DNA of 33,957 nucleotides from Marine Group III euryarchaeote CG-Epi1 (lineage in GTDB: Archaea > Thermoplasmatota > Poseidoniia > MGIII > CG-Epi1), in NCBI GenBank assembly GCA_001875345.1, contig MIZA01000007.1, positions 1-33,957 of the forward strand, read 5' to 3'. The notes under the pieces were generated by a model. It did not search any database. It had not been told where the DNA came from and was given only the letters and a program-made list of their open reading frames with translations. Positions 5,698-13,475 of this stretch are shown in pieces. Positions within the stretch are counted from its first letter, which is position 1; the number at the start of each line of letters is the position of its first letter. The position numbers and the translations under genes were made by a program.

Positions 5698-8529
5698 CTA
5701 TTCGTCAGAATCACCAGATTCTTCTTCTGAATCATCGCCAGAATCTTCAGCTTCTTCCTCAGAATCTTCTTCAGTAACAGCCATGCTTGGTGCTGATTCT
5801 TCAGATGCACTCTCGTCCATTCCTGATGACATATCTCCACCTTGATTATTTTGGTAGTATACATAGAAACCGCCCATTAAACTAACCAAAGCTACACCGA
5901 TAAGTACCATTGGAATTGTCCTAGCTGAACTCAATGCTGAGCTAGTGTCCTCAATAGTGTTCTTAGCATCTGCTACTTCTGCATCAGAATAACCGCCTTT
6001 CAAGGTCATTATTGTGAAATGGGAATTATCTGCTCTTAATGGACTTCCTGGTAAGAAAGTATATCCAAATTCAGCAGTCCATCTTGAACCAGAGCTAGCT
6101 AATTTTTGCTCTTCAGTGTAAGCAACATCAATAGATTGTGCGACAGCCTCAGTTCCCCATGGGAATGCTACTGTTACAAGAATTGAAAAGTTCTGATCCA
6201 AAACTGTTGCTGTTACCGGATCTAAGAAGACATTTTCTTCGTAGTCCATTAGTAATTGTAATGTTTGCTCTTCAATAACTGGAGTTGCTGCATCTACGTC
6301 AAATAATGGTAACTGAGCTGGAGTTATGTTAGGCATTACAGATGAAGCTTGTAATGGAGCTGCGAATGGTAAATACTCGTATGTCGGAACACAGGTTCCT
6401 GTTGTCATATTCATATCAGCCAACGTACATGTACCAGAGAAGACCCAAGTTGAAGGATCTGCTGGATTTGTCAAGTTACCTAAGTAAGCTTGAGTAATGT
6501 CCGTTGTGTAGCTGTTTACTCCATTCATATAATACATATCTCCATCTGCGGACATATTTGGTAGTATCATGGTAATCGGAACATCTGTTTCGTTAACTGT
6601 TCTCCATGGTACGTTAAGATAATCCACACCATAGCTCTGCGTTGCACTTAATGAATCTATAATCAATGGATGAAATTGATGACCCATCAAAGCTTTACCT
6701 TGAACCATCAAGGTTCCGTCATCAATCACTGGCAATACTGCTTCACCATTTGTATACCAAGGTAATGCTTGGTAAGAACTAGGATCGGCTCCAAGGCCTG
6801 CCATAACTTGACCCATGATTCCTGCAACCAGTGGATGAGTGAAAGATGAACCCATTACACAAGTATCATTATCTCCGGTACCCATTACACATGAAGCATC
6901 ACCTGGAATAGGTAATGAAGTAGTTCCATTAGGATCAAGGACAAATGGCATATTTGCGTATGAAACGTCTAGACCTAAGCTTGTTGCATAATCATCTATA
7001 CTTGTAAAGGATGTTTGAATTAATGGATGATACTGTGAACCCATTATTGCTTCACCGCTCATTATCATACCCATATCTGTAGTAAACCTTGGTAATGTCA
7101 TTGTTGCATCGGATCTAATCGGAATTTGCAAAGCATCATCGCCCAATGATGTTTGAGTTAGAGCGAAAGCAATCAATGGAGCCCATTGTCTATCAGGACA
7201 GGCCTGAGGGACCATACAATAACCATTTACCGGATCAAAAACAGGCAATGATGCAACTGTCGTATCATAAGGTACATCTGTCTCTACAGATTGGTAGTGA
7301 TGAACATTAGTAGTTCCCATAACATTGGCTGAAGGTATAATGAAACCAGGAATTGAAGTTGATTCAACACACTCATATGTATTAACGTACGTAGTCAAAA
7401 ATAAATTTGCATAGTTGTATGTTGTGTTATCACAAACTGAACCTATGCTAAAGAATGTCTGACCACCGCTAATGTAAGTACCATCTGGTGCTTGACCTTG
7501 AGCTTGTTGAGTATGAGTATCAATTAGGAATGTTGAGTTTACACGTGGTTCTGTTTCTCCAGACACCAATAATGTTCCTGTAGCATTCATATATGTTCTT
7601 TCAGCTCCAGTTGCATTGTCTATTCCAGTAAATATTGAACCTGATGAGAATGTTCTCCTGTCTGCAGTTATGTTTGCTCCATCTAAGGTTCCCTCATAAA
7701 CAATGACTGAATCAAGAGCCTCTGTTGCTTGGAAAAGGACTGCTAGTCTTGGATCAGGAATAAAGTTGACTACGATGTCTAACTCTCTGTCTGCAACCTG
7801 GCCAGTTTCTTTACCAACCCAAATTACTTCTTTATATTCCATTTCTCCATATGAAGTTCCTACAACTCCTTCCGGAAGAAATCCATCAAAATTAGCTTTT
7901 AGTGCCAAAACACTATCACTGGAATATTCGAATGTTTCGTTTGCAGTATACTTGTAACAGTCAATATCTCCAACTTTTTCTTCACCTACGTAGACATAAG
8001 TATTAGTGTGAGAAGAAACGAATGGATTTGGGTATTCTGTATTTTTATCTTCTGGAAGTTCATTTGGATTCCATAGAGAGTATCCGAAAGTATCATCAGG
8101 ATCATCGGCATCCTTGGTTTCCCAAGTTGTTCTGTCAACATAATTATTATAATCTGTGAAAGTTAAAATTCTTGTTTCTTCAGTCATGTTTTTTGAACTA
8201 AATGCGGAAGCGTTAAAGTTGTAATAAGTTTTCTCATCGTCACTTTTTGAAGGATCCGCTTTAGCTACAATTTCAGCATTTGTGCCGTCAGCAGCTAGGT
8301 AAGTATTTAATGCATTTTCAGCATTGTAGTCACCTTGAAGAGTCGCTGACTTAGTTGCATCAAATAGAGTCATATCTCCGTCAAAAGAGGTTCGACTTTC
8401 GAAATCGTCACTTAACTCCTTTTGGTTTGGAATGTATACTCCCATAACATATGCAGATATTAACAAAAATACTGCTCCTACAGCAACTAGTACTTGGGCC
8501 GTCATTTCGGGTTTATTCATGTCACTCAT
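5698..8529 (-). CDS. large DUF3068/PorA-like surface protein with a degenerate HPL repeat
   Basis: A 943-residue envelope protein. An N-terminal membrane segment (about 11-32) and a second near the C-terminus (about 872-892) leave roughly 840 residues outside the cell. The tail after residue 898 is a strongly acidic Asp/Glu/Ser run. Residues about 50-265 resemble the DUF3068 (PorA-like) family by recalled pattern: a Y-V-Y-V-G-E-E-K-V-G-D segment followed by EVIWVGKETGQVADRE. Residues about 427-658 carry degenerate repeats (described separately). Many N-x-S/T sequons suggest N-glycosylation. A GAGGAA ribosome-binding site lies 8 bases before the ATG (8538-8543), unlike the leaderless genes nearby. 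Function unknown; the domain match is by memory, not by search. Confidence 0.75.
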   Translation of the reverse strand: MSDMNKPEMTAQVLVAVGAVFLLISAYVMGVYIPNQKELSDDFESRTSFDGDMTLFDATKSATLQGDYNAENALNTYLAADGTNAEIVAKADPSKSDDEKTYYNFNASAFSSKNMTEETRILTFTDYNNYVDRTTWETKDADDPDDTFGYSLWNPNELPEDKNTEYPNPFVSSHTNTYVYVGEEKVGDIDCYKYTANETFEYSSDSVLALKANFDGFLPEGVVGTSYGEMEYKEVIWVGKETGQVADRELDIVVNFIPDPRLAVLFQATEALDSVIVYEGTLDGANITADRRTFSSGSIFTGIDNATGAERTYMNATGTLLVSGETEPRVNSTFLIDTHTQQAQGQAPDGTYISGGQTFFSIGSVCDNTTYNYANLFLTTYVNTYECVESTSIPGFIIPSANVMGTTNVHHYQSVETDVPYDTTVASLPVFDPVNGYCMVPQACPDRQWAPLIAFALTQTSLGDDALQIPIRSDATMTLPRFTTDMGMIMSGEAIMGSQYHPLIQTSFTSIDDYATSLGLDVSYANMPFVLDPNGTTSLPIPGDASCVMGTGDNDTCVMGSSFTHPLVAGIMGQVMAGLGADPSSYQALPWYTNGEAVLPVIDDGTLMVQGKALMGHQFHPLIIDSLSATQSYGVDYLNVPWRTVNETDVPITMILPNMSADGDMYYMNGVNSYTTDITQAYLGNLTNPADPSTWVFSGTCTLADMNMTTGTCVPTYEYLPFAAPLQASSVMPNITPAQLPLFDVDAATPVIEEQTLQLLMDYEENVFLDPVTATVLDQNFSILVTVAFPWGTEAVAQSIDVAYTEEQKLASSGSRWTAEFGYTFLPGSPLRADNSHFTIMTLKGGYSDAEVADAKNTIEDTSSALSSARTIPMVLIGVALVSLMGGFYVYYQNNQGGDMSSGMDESASEESAPSMAVTEEDSEEEAEDSGDDSEEESGDSDE
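6556..7251 (-). repeat. degenerate 51-64-residue protein repeat centred on a (Y/T/F)HPL(I/V) core
   Basis: Inside the 943-residue protein the core recurs as WAPLI (449-453), YHPLI (500-504), THPLV (564-568) and FHPLI (619-623), with spacings of 51, 64 and 55 residues. Before the second and fourth cores is a matching stretch (SGEAIMGSQ and QGKALMGHQ). After each of the last three cores, 21-27 residues on, comes NMP, ALPW or NVPW. Units begin near an L-P strand (SLPVFD, TLPRF, SLPIP, VLPVID). This looks like about four to five tandem beta-rich modules that have diverged strongly at DNA level. Confidence 0.6.
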
Positions 8530-8641
8530 GATTGAAATTCCTCATGCTCAAAGGCACGAAAATATGCATTTATTCAACACACACTAAAGCTATTCGTAGA
8601 TTAAATTCTATTTAATACTTTGTGCTGTTTCAGAAAGTGAA

Positions 8642-9538
8642 TCACTTCTCACTCAGTTCTTCAAGCATAGTAATGAAAAGTTTAACTTCTTCGACACTCC
8701 AATCAGGATAAAATTCTCCAAGTTGTGACCAAGTCTCTCCGTCACCCTCGGCCATTTTGTACAAATCAACAAGTGTTGCTTGAATTTTACCATCATCAAC
8801 GCTCTTGGTATAATCTAACAATCTCTTTTCAACTTTTTCTCGGTCAACATTGAAACTGGTATTGATATCTAAATCACTATATTCCAAATAATCGCCAAGA
8901 AGGCTTTGTGGAATATACAAAATGTACATTCCTGAAAAGAACATCAAAAACTGAAAAAGAAGATATCCCTCAGAAGCAAAACCAAAGGTAAACCATCCGT
9001 CTTCTTGAAGGTAAAGTTTACTGTAATAGTAATAACTAATAAAAGTAGATATGAAAAAAGAAGGCACAGATAATAGCCAATCTGATAAACTCAATGACGA
9101 AGCTTCAGGTACTTCTCTGATGATATTGTGTCGTAATGCATATATCTCTAAAACCATCCAATACATGATGAAAATTGCTAAAAGTAAGAGAATCAAACTT
9201 GCTACAAACCAAACATATCCTTGATCAAACATTACGAATAATAAAGTGGTTCCAAAGGCTGTTAACCAATATATCCCAATTAGCCAGACTCCATGTGTCC
9301 AAATTTTGTGAAATAATTGCTGCAAACAAAGCAGACAAAGTATACCTGAAATAATCCAAACAGGAGTTGAAATTAAATGGAACTCTATTCCGAATAAGGG
9401 AAGTGAAATGAGTCGACCAATACCGCTTTCTTGATATCCAGCAAGTAACGAAGTTGTAAATGTCAAAGTGGATAATGCTAGAAGTAGAGAATCCTCAGAT
9501 TCTCGCTCTAAATTTAATTGACGTCCTAGCAATCCCAT
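8642..9538 (-). CDS. multi-pass membrane protein with soluble C-terminal domain, unknown
   Basis: A 298-residue protein not recognised. Hydrophobic segments near residues 17-34, 52-75, 82-102, 107-131, 155-172 and 185-208 suggest six membrane passes. The last 80-85 residues are polar and look helical, including a Lys/Glu-rich stretch (NVDREKVEKRLLDYTKSV) and a closing SVEEVKLFITMLEELSEK. The soluble tail may be cytoplasmic and interact with another protein. The gene begins 45 bases after the MBF1 stop on the same strand, so it may be transcribed with MBF1. Its stop lies 112 bases before the DUF3068-like gene, whose ribosome-binding site suggests a separate transcript. Confidence 0.7.
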   Translation of the reverse strand: MGLLGRQLNLERESEDSLLLALSTLTFTTSLLAGYQESGIGRLISLPLFGIEFHLISTPVWIISGILCLLCLQQLFHKIWTHGVWLIGIYWLTAFGTTLLFVMFDQGYVWFVASLILLLLAIFIMYWMVLEIYALRHNIIREVPEASSLSLSDWLLSVPSFFISTFISYYYYSKLYLQEDGWFTFGFASEGYLLFQFLMFFSGMYILYIPQSLLGDYLEYSDLDINTSFNVDREKVEKRLLDYTKSVDDGKIQATLVDLYKMAEGDGETWSQLGEFYPDWSVEEVKLFITMLEELSEK

Positions 9539-9583
9539 GTTATCTTAAGTCTAAATGTTAGTAAAAAAGATTATGTGTCTGTT

Positions 9584-10075
9584 TTACTGATTCTTCTCCA
9601 ATGCTTGATTAATTAAATCACCCATAGTAAAATTTTTCTTTGAACCTGGCTTATATGATGAAGAAGTCTCTTCTACATCTTCCATAAGATTAATCTTTAG
9701 AAAGTTCTCAAGCTTCTTTATTAATTTTTCATTAGGCTTCATATTACCAGATTCTACAGAAGTAATGATAGACTTTTTTTCAGATATTTTCATTGCCAGA
9801 GATACGTGATCCAAGCCTTTCCTTTCTCTTGCCTTTCTAACAACGTCTCCGTAATTACTAACCAAAACCTTTTCATCAGAAGAGATATCTTTGTATCTTG
9901 TTTTTTGCTCTCTCTTCTCAAGCGTTTGCGCAACAAATGCCCTGTGTCCTACTGATTCTCTGTAAGAAGTTTGCTTACCCATTCCTGCACAGGAAGTACA
10001 AACTCTGAGTACTGAACCTGATACTTTACGAGGCTCTAGACTTGCTGATTCTGCTCCGCACATTTCGCATAACAT
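9584..10075 (-). CDS. mbf1: archaeal multiprotein bridging factor 1 (MBF1)-like zinc ribbon / HTH protein
   Basis: A 163-residue protein with the archaeal MBF1 layout. An N-terminal zinc ribbon has paired cysteines at 3/6 and 26/29 (MLCEMCGAES and VCTSCAG). A linker follows, then a Cro/C1-type helix-turn-helix at about residues 72-128, whose core runs VRKARERKGLDHVSLAMKIS and SIITSVESGNMKPNEKLIKKL. In archaea MBF1 associates with ribosomes and possibly the basal transcription machinery. The C-terminal 30 residues are Ser/Lys-rich and probably flexible. It is divergent from PAN across 53 bases that contain a shared TATA-like element, a neighbourhood linking two stress/protein-quality genes. 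Family call firm from the domain pair. Confidence 0.88.
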   Translation of the reverse strand: MLCEMCGAESASLEPRKVSGSVLRVCTSCAGMGKQTSYRESVGHRAFVAQTLEKREQKTRYKDISSDEKVLVSNYGDVVRKARERKGLDHVSLAMKISEKKSIITSVESGNMKPNEKLIKKLENFLKINLMEDVEETSSSYKPGSKKNFTMGDLINQALEKNQ

Positions 10076-10090
10076 ATTAAGTCACAACTG

Positions 10091-10098
10091 ATATATAT
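10091..10098. promoter_or_regulatory. symmetric TATA-like element between MBF1 and PAN genes
   Basis: ATATATAT reads the same on both strands. It lies 16-23 bases before the MBF1 ATG and 31-38 bases before the PAN GTG. A second AT-rich element, AATTAAATG (10105-10113), is better spaced for PAN. The 53-base intergenic region must hold both core promoters, so the two genes may compete for transcription factors. Confidence 0.4.
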
Positions 10099-10128
10099 CT
10101 GACCCAATTAAATGTTTAGTGATAAAAA

Positions 10129-11331
10129 GTGCCTACTGATGAAAATGATGGTGAAGTGTCTTCTCCCGGAAAAGGTGAAGATTGGGACAAATGGCTAATC
10201 GAAGAAACTGAAAGGTTTGAATCCGAAAAAAGGCAATTAGAAGCCGATGTTTCTCGTATGAAAAGAGAAAATGCACATTTAAAAGGTGAACTAGCAAGAT
10301 TGAGAGCACCTCCACAGGTCATTGGAACTGTAAGAGACTTGTTAGAGGATGGAAGAGTAGGAATCAAATCTAGCAGTGGTCCCGATTTTGTAGTTCATAT
10401 TTCCGAAGGAATAGACAAGAAAAAATTAGAAGTAGGAGATCGAGTTGCTCTTCACAGACAAACACTTGCAGTTCTGGAAACTTTACCTTCTACTAAAGAT
10501 CCACTTGTCATGGGTGCTGAAGTTGATGAAAAACCAACTGAAAAATACTCTGATATCGGAGGATTAGTTGAAGAATTAGATGAATTACGAAGCACTGTAG
10601 AATTACCAATGTTAAAACCGGAAAGTTTCAGCAAAGTAGGAGTTGAACCTCCAAAAGGAGTTTTGCTAGTAGGACCTCCTGGAACTGGAAAAACATTGAT
10701 GGCAAAAGCCGTAGCAAATGCTACAAATGCAACTTTCATTAGACTTATTGGAAGTGAATTGGTCCAAAAATATATTGGAGAAGGTGCAAGATTAGTTCGA
10801 GAACTTTTCCAATTAGCACAAGAGAGAGCTCCAAGTATAATATTTATCGATGAGTTGGATGCTGTCGGAGCAAAAAGGATGGATGTTGGAACTACTGGGG
10901 ACAGAGAAGTGCAAAGGACTCTAATGCAATTACTAGGTGAATTAGACGGATTCACGCCAAGAGGTCAAGTATCCATTATGGGTGCATCAAACAGACCTGA
11001 CATATTAGATGAAGCTCTTTTGAGACCTGGAAGATTTGATAGAATTATTAAAATTCCTCTACCAGAAGAAGAGGCTAGAAATAAAATTATAAAGATACAC
11101 AGTAAAGCAATGAATATTGCAAAAGGTGTTAATTATAAGAAACTAGCAGCCGATACTGAAGGATTTTCAGGGGCTGATTTAAGAGCTCTTTGCGTCGAAG
11201 CTGGAATGAAAGCTATCAAAGATAATAAATCACAAACAACTTACAAAAACTTTACTGAAGCTTTAGAAAAAATCAGAAACAGATTAGATGATTCTGAAAT
11301 TTCTGAGCCTGAGAATGGATTATACTATTGA
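10129..11331 (+). CDS. pan: proteasome-activating nucleotidase (PAN)
   Basis: The 400-residue AAA+ ATPase that unfolds substrates for the archaeal 20S proteasome. In order: an N-terminal coiled coil (about 22-60), a proline pair at 61-62 where the coil ends, an OB-fold (about 62-120), then the AAA domain with Walker A GPPGTGKT (182-189), aromatic pore loop KYIG (214-217), Walker B IIFIDE (237-242) and the second region of homology with ALLRPGRFDR (296-305). The last three residues, Leu-Tyr-Tyr, form the HbYX motif that docks into and opens the proteasome. The start is GTG; no in-frame ATG lies nearer to the promoter. The stop codon overlaps the TTG start of rpiA. No proteasome subunit gene is in the window. 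Confidence 0.96.
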   Translation: MPTDENDGEVSSPGKGEDWDKWLIEETERFESEKRQLEADVSRMKRENAHLKGELARLRAPPQVIGTVRDLLEDGRVGIKSSSGPDFVVHISEGIDKKKLEVGDRVALHRQTLAVLETLPSTKDPLVMGAEVDEKPTEKYSDIGGLVEELDELRSTVELPMLKPESFSKVGVEPPKGVLLVGPPGTGKTLMAKAVANATNATFIRLIGSELVQKYIGEGARLVRELFQLAQERAPSIIFIDELDAVGAKRMDVGTTGDREVQRTLMQLLGELDGFTPRGQVSIMGASNRPDILDEALLRPGRFDRIIKIPLPEEEARNKIIKIHSKAMNIAKGVNYKKLAADTEGFSGADLRALCVEAGMKAIKDNKSQTTYKNFTEALEKIRNRLDDSEISEPENGLYY

Positions 11332-12005
11332 ACCAAGATACATCCAAAACTAACGCCGCAAAAGAGGCGGTAAAACTTATCAGAAATGGAATGGTTGTCG
11401 GCCTAGGTACTGGTTCAACAGCTAAAATAGCTGTAGATTTAATAGGAAGAAAATTATCTGATAATTTTCAAATAATCGGAATGCCGACCTCAGTTAAAAC
11501 TGAAGAACAGGCTAAGGATCTGGGAATAAGTTTAATAGAAATTGACCAGGCTGAAACTATTGACATAGCAATTGATGGTGCAGATGAAGTAGCTCCTGAC
11601 TTATCTTTGATCAAAGGATTAGGTGGGGCATTGCTACGAGAAAAGAAGGTTGAAAAGAAAGCTAAAGAATTAATCATTATTGTAGACGAATCTAAGATAG
11701 TTGAAAGATTAGGAGAAGGTTTTCTTCCGGTTGAAGTTTCCGTAGAAAACCACGAACTGACAAGAAATGAAATAACCGAATTAGGATGTACTGCTGAACT
11801 AAGGATAGAAGACGATTCACTTCCATTTATAACTGATAATCAAAACTATATTTACCATTGTAAATTTGAAAATGGAATTCAAAACCCTAGAGAATTAGAC
11901 AATAACTTACTTGAAATAGATGGAGTTATAGATACAGGACTCTTCATCGATATGGCTTCTAAGGTTATTATTGGAACTTCAAATGGAACAAAAATAATTG
12001 AGTAA
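11328..12005 (+). CDS. rpiA: ribose-5-phosphate isomerase A
   Basis: A 225-residue RpiA that interconverts ribose 5-phosphate and ribulose 5-phosphate. Family motifs are clear: VVGLGTGSTAKIAVDLI (about 23-39), DIAIDGADEVAPDLSLIKGLGGALLREK (about 82-109, including the catalytic-region DGADE and the KG-GGALLREK block) and IIIVDESKIV. The C-terminal segment GVIDTGLFIDMASKVIIGT is typical. The likely start is TTG at 11328, overlapping the PAN stop as TTGA; it gives the usual N-terminus before the AAKEAV helix, and coupling would support translation from the weak start codon. The stop is 1 base from the convergent L40e gene. Confidence 0.94.
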   Translation: MNQDTSKTNAAKEAVKLIRNGMVVGLGTGSTAKIAVDLIGRKLSDNFQIIGMPTSVKTEEQAKDLGISLIEIDQAETIDIAIDGADEVAPDLSLIKGLGGALLREKKVEKKAKELIIIVDESKIVERLGEGFLPVEVSVENHELTRNEITELGCTAELRIEDDSLPFITDNQNYIYHCKFENGIQNPRELDNNLLEIDGVIDTGLFIDMASKVIIGTSNGTKIIE

Positions 12006-12006
12006 A

Positions 12007-12156
12007 CTACTTACCACGTTGCTCTTTGGCTTTAGGTCTGAGTCCTTTGTACCCGCATTTTCTGCAGATTACAGCCTTCCAACCGACTGTAGCATTACAC
12101 TTCATACACACTTTCTTTTGAAACAAGCGTGCTTCAGCTTCCGGGAATCGTGCCAT
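12007..12156 (-). CDS. rpl40e: large-subunit ribosomal protein L40e
   Basis: A 49-residue zinc-ribbon ribosomal protein. It begins [20 protein letters not shown] and continues with a second pair of cysteines in [21 protein letters not shown], the complete archaeal L40e pattern CxxC-x(n)-CxxC. A longer reading from 12234 adds 26 residues with no family similarity, so the start at 12156 is chosen because it matches the universal MARFPEA N-terminus and length. A TATA-like stretch (ATTATAAT on the minus strand, 12178-12185) lies 22-29 bases upstream, consistent with a leaderless mRNA. The gene stands alone, convergent with rpiA. Confidence 0.93.
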   Translation of the reverse strand: MARFPEAEARLFQKKVCMKCNATVGWKAVICRKCGYKGLRPKAKEQRGK

Positions 12157-12335
12157 AAAGCAGCCGTAGAAGGCGCCATTATAATGATTTGTGCAAAAAA
12201 TATGGATTTTCACAACAAAAGTACTAATAAACATACTTCTTTAGCCAATTATGTGTGTAAGGCCCAAAAGGGCAATTCATTTCAGGGGTTTCTAGGAATT
12301 GAATAAGGACCTGATGTGCTATCTGAATTTGCATT
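12157..12335. other. intergenic region with a small GCCC-AAAA-GGGC hairpin
   Basis: This 179-base stretch between divergent L40e and the CNNM-type gene is the longest gene-free interval. Its left end holds the L40e promoter. A perfect 4-bp stem with an AAAA loop lies at 12262-12273, but no U-tract follows on either strand, so a terminator is not supported. No C/D-box RNA, tRNA or convincing small gene was seen. The right end presumably holds the promoter for the gene at 12336, although only a weak AT-rich element (TTGAATAAG, about 12299-12307) is visible. Confidence 0.4.
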
Positions 12336-13475
12336 ATGAACTACTTGGAGGTAGTAATTAACTTGTTAGATTTTTTATCAATCGTTTCAAATGTAGGAGA
12401 TGACTTAGGCAATCCTGAGCTAGAATGGGGAAGAATTACTATATTCCTAATTTTAGCATTAGGTGTATCCTTTTTGTGCTCACTTTTGGAAGCAATCATT
12501 CTATCTGTAACTTGGTCTCACATTGAAATATTGAGCAAAGAAGATCGAAAAAGTGGTAAAAGGCTTAAAGAATTAAAAGAGGACATTGATGTTCCACTGG
12601 CTGCAATACTAACACTTAATACTATTTCACACACAATTGGTGCAGCAGGAGTTGGTTCAGAGTTTAACAAGTTAGGCAACGAATGGTTTACAGTTGCTTC
12701 GATTATTCTAACGATATTAATCCTTGTATTTTCTGAGATAATACCTAAAACTTTAGGCGCTATCTATTGGAAGAAGTGGGCTCCAAGTTCAGCTTACCTT
12801 TTAGATGCTATGATTTGGATAACTTGGCCGATTGTAGTTGTTTTGAACAGCTTTTCAAGAAAAATCTCAGAAGGAAATGAAGATCAAAAAGAAATGACGC
12901 GCGAAGAAATGATAGCTGTTGCTGAAATGGGTGAAAATCAAGGCGCACTTGAAAAACAAGAAACTCAAGTAATTAAAAATCTTCTGACAATGGATAAAAT
13001 TCTAGCTGAAGACGTAATGACACCAAGTACAGTAATGCTTACTTTTCAAAGAAACGATAAAGTAGGTAAAATTGTAGACGAACATTCACCTATTCCTTTC
13101 TCAAGAATACCTATACGTGAAGAAAATCTTGACGATATTATTGGAGTCGTATTTAGAAGTAAAATTATGGAATTATACGGTGAAGGAAATACCGATATCG
13201 CTATGGAGAATTTAATCTCCGAGTTATCTACAGTAAGTCCTGAAGACTCTATTGCAACTTTATTGGATGAATTTTTAAAGAAAAGAGAACACATTTTTCT
13301 TGTAGTTGACGAATATGGAACTACACAAGGTATCATCACTCTTGAAGATGCTGTAGAGACACTACTAGGTGCTGAAATTGTTGATGAATCTGATTCAGTT
13401 GAAGATATGAGACAATTAGCACGCGAGCTTTGGGAAAAGAGAAGAAAAAGAAAAACTAATCTAAAGTTTGATTAG
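12336..13475 (+). CDS. CNNM/CorC-type membrane protein (DUF21 plus CBS pair)
   Basis: A 379-residue member of the CNNM/HlyC-CorC-like family, associated with Mg2+/Co2+ efflux. The DUF21 transmembrane domain covers about residues 30-180, with segments ITIFLILALGVSFLCSLLEA, AAILTLNTISHTIGAAGVGS, SIILTILILVFSEIIPKTLG and a further hydrophobic stretch. The sequence FSEIIPKTLGA is a hallmark. A linker helix with EEMIAVAEMGENQGAL follows, then two CBS domains (about 232-350; LAEDVMTPSTVM and HIFLVVDEYGTTQGIITLEDA). The C-terminal transporter-associated domain found in many bacterial CorC proteins is missing, and the protein ends in a basic tail. The last 20 bases overlap the convergent RND gene. 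The name haemolysin, often given to this family, would be misleading. Confidence 0.88.
   Translation: MNYLEVVINLLDFLSIVSNVGDDLGNPELEWGRITIFLILALGVSFLCSLLEAIILSVTWSHIEILSKEDRKSGKRLKELKEDIDVPLAAILTLNTISHTIGAAGVGSEFNKLGNEWFTVASIILTILILVFSEIIPKTLGAIYWKKWAPSSAYLLDAMIWITWPIVVVLNSFSRKISEGNEDQKEMTREEMIAVAEMGENQGALEKQETQVIKNLLTMDKILAEDVMTPSTVMLTFQRNDKVGKIVDEHSPIPFSRIPIREENLDDIIGVVFRSKIMELYGEGNTDIAMENLISELSTVSPEDSIATLLDEFLKKREHIFLVVDEYGTTQGIITLEDAVETLLGAEIVDESDSVEDMRQLARELWEKRRKRKTNLKFD

Noticed and set aside
10116-10955. Antisense open frames opposite PAN
   Set aside because: PAN is complete and unmistakable; the antisense frames are Ser/Asn-rich mirror readings with no motif.
12157-12234. A 26-residue N-terminal extension of L40e
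   Set aside because: The extra residues have no similarity to L40e, while the internal Met at 12156 begins the universal MARFPEA sequence and has a TATA element at the right distance.
12262-12273. GCCC-AAAA-GGGC hairpin as an intrinsic terminator
   Set aside because: No T-tract follows on either strand, and it lies between divergent genes rather than after one.
11998-12306. Open frame of 102 codons running rightward over L40e and the following gap
   Set aside because: It overlaps L40e entirely, has no conserved motif and no start signal, and its last part is in low-complexity intergenic DNA.
12336-13475. Haemolysin annotation for the DUF21/CBS protein
   Set aside because: The family name is historical. 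Domain content points to CNNM/CorC-type metal homeostasis, and no toxin feature is present.
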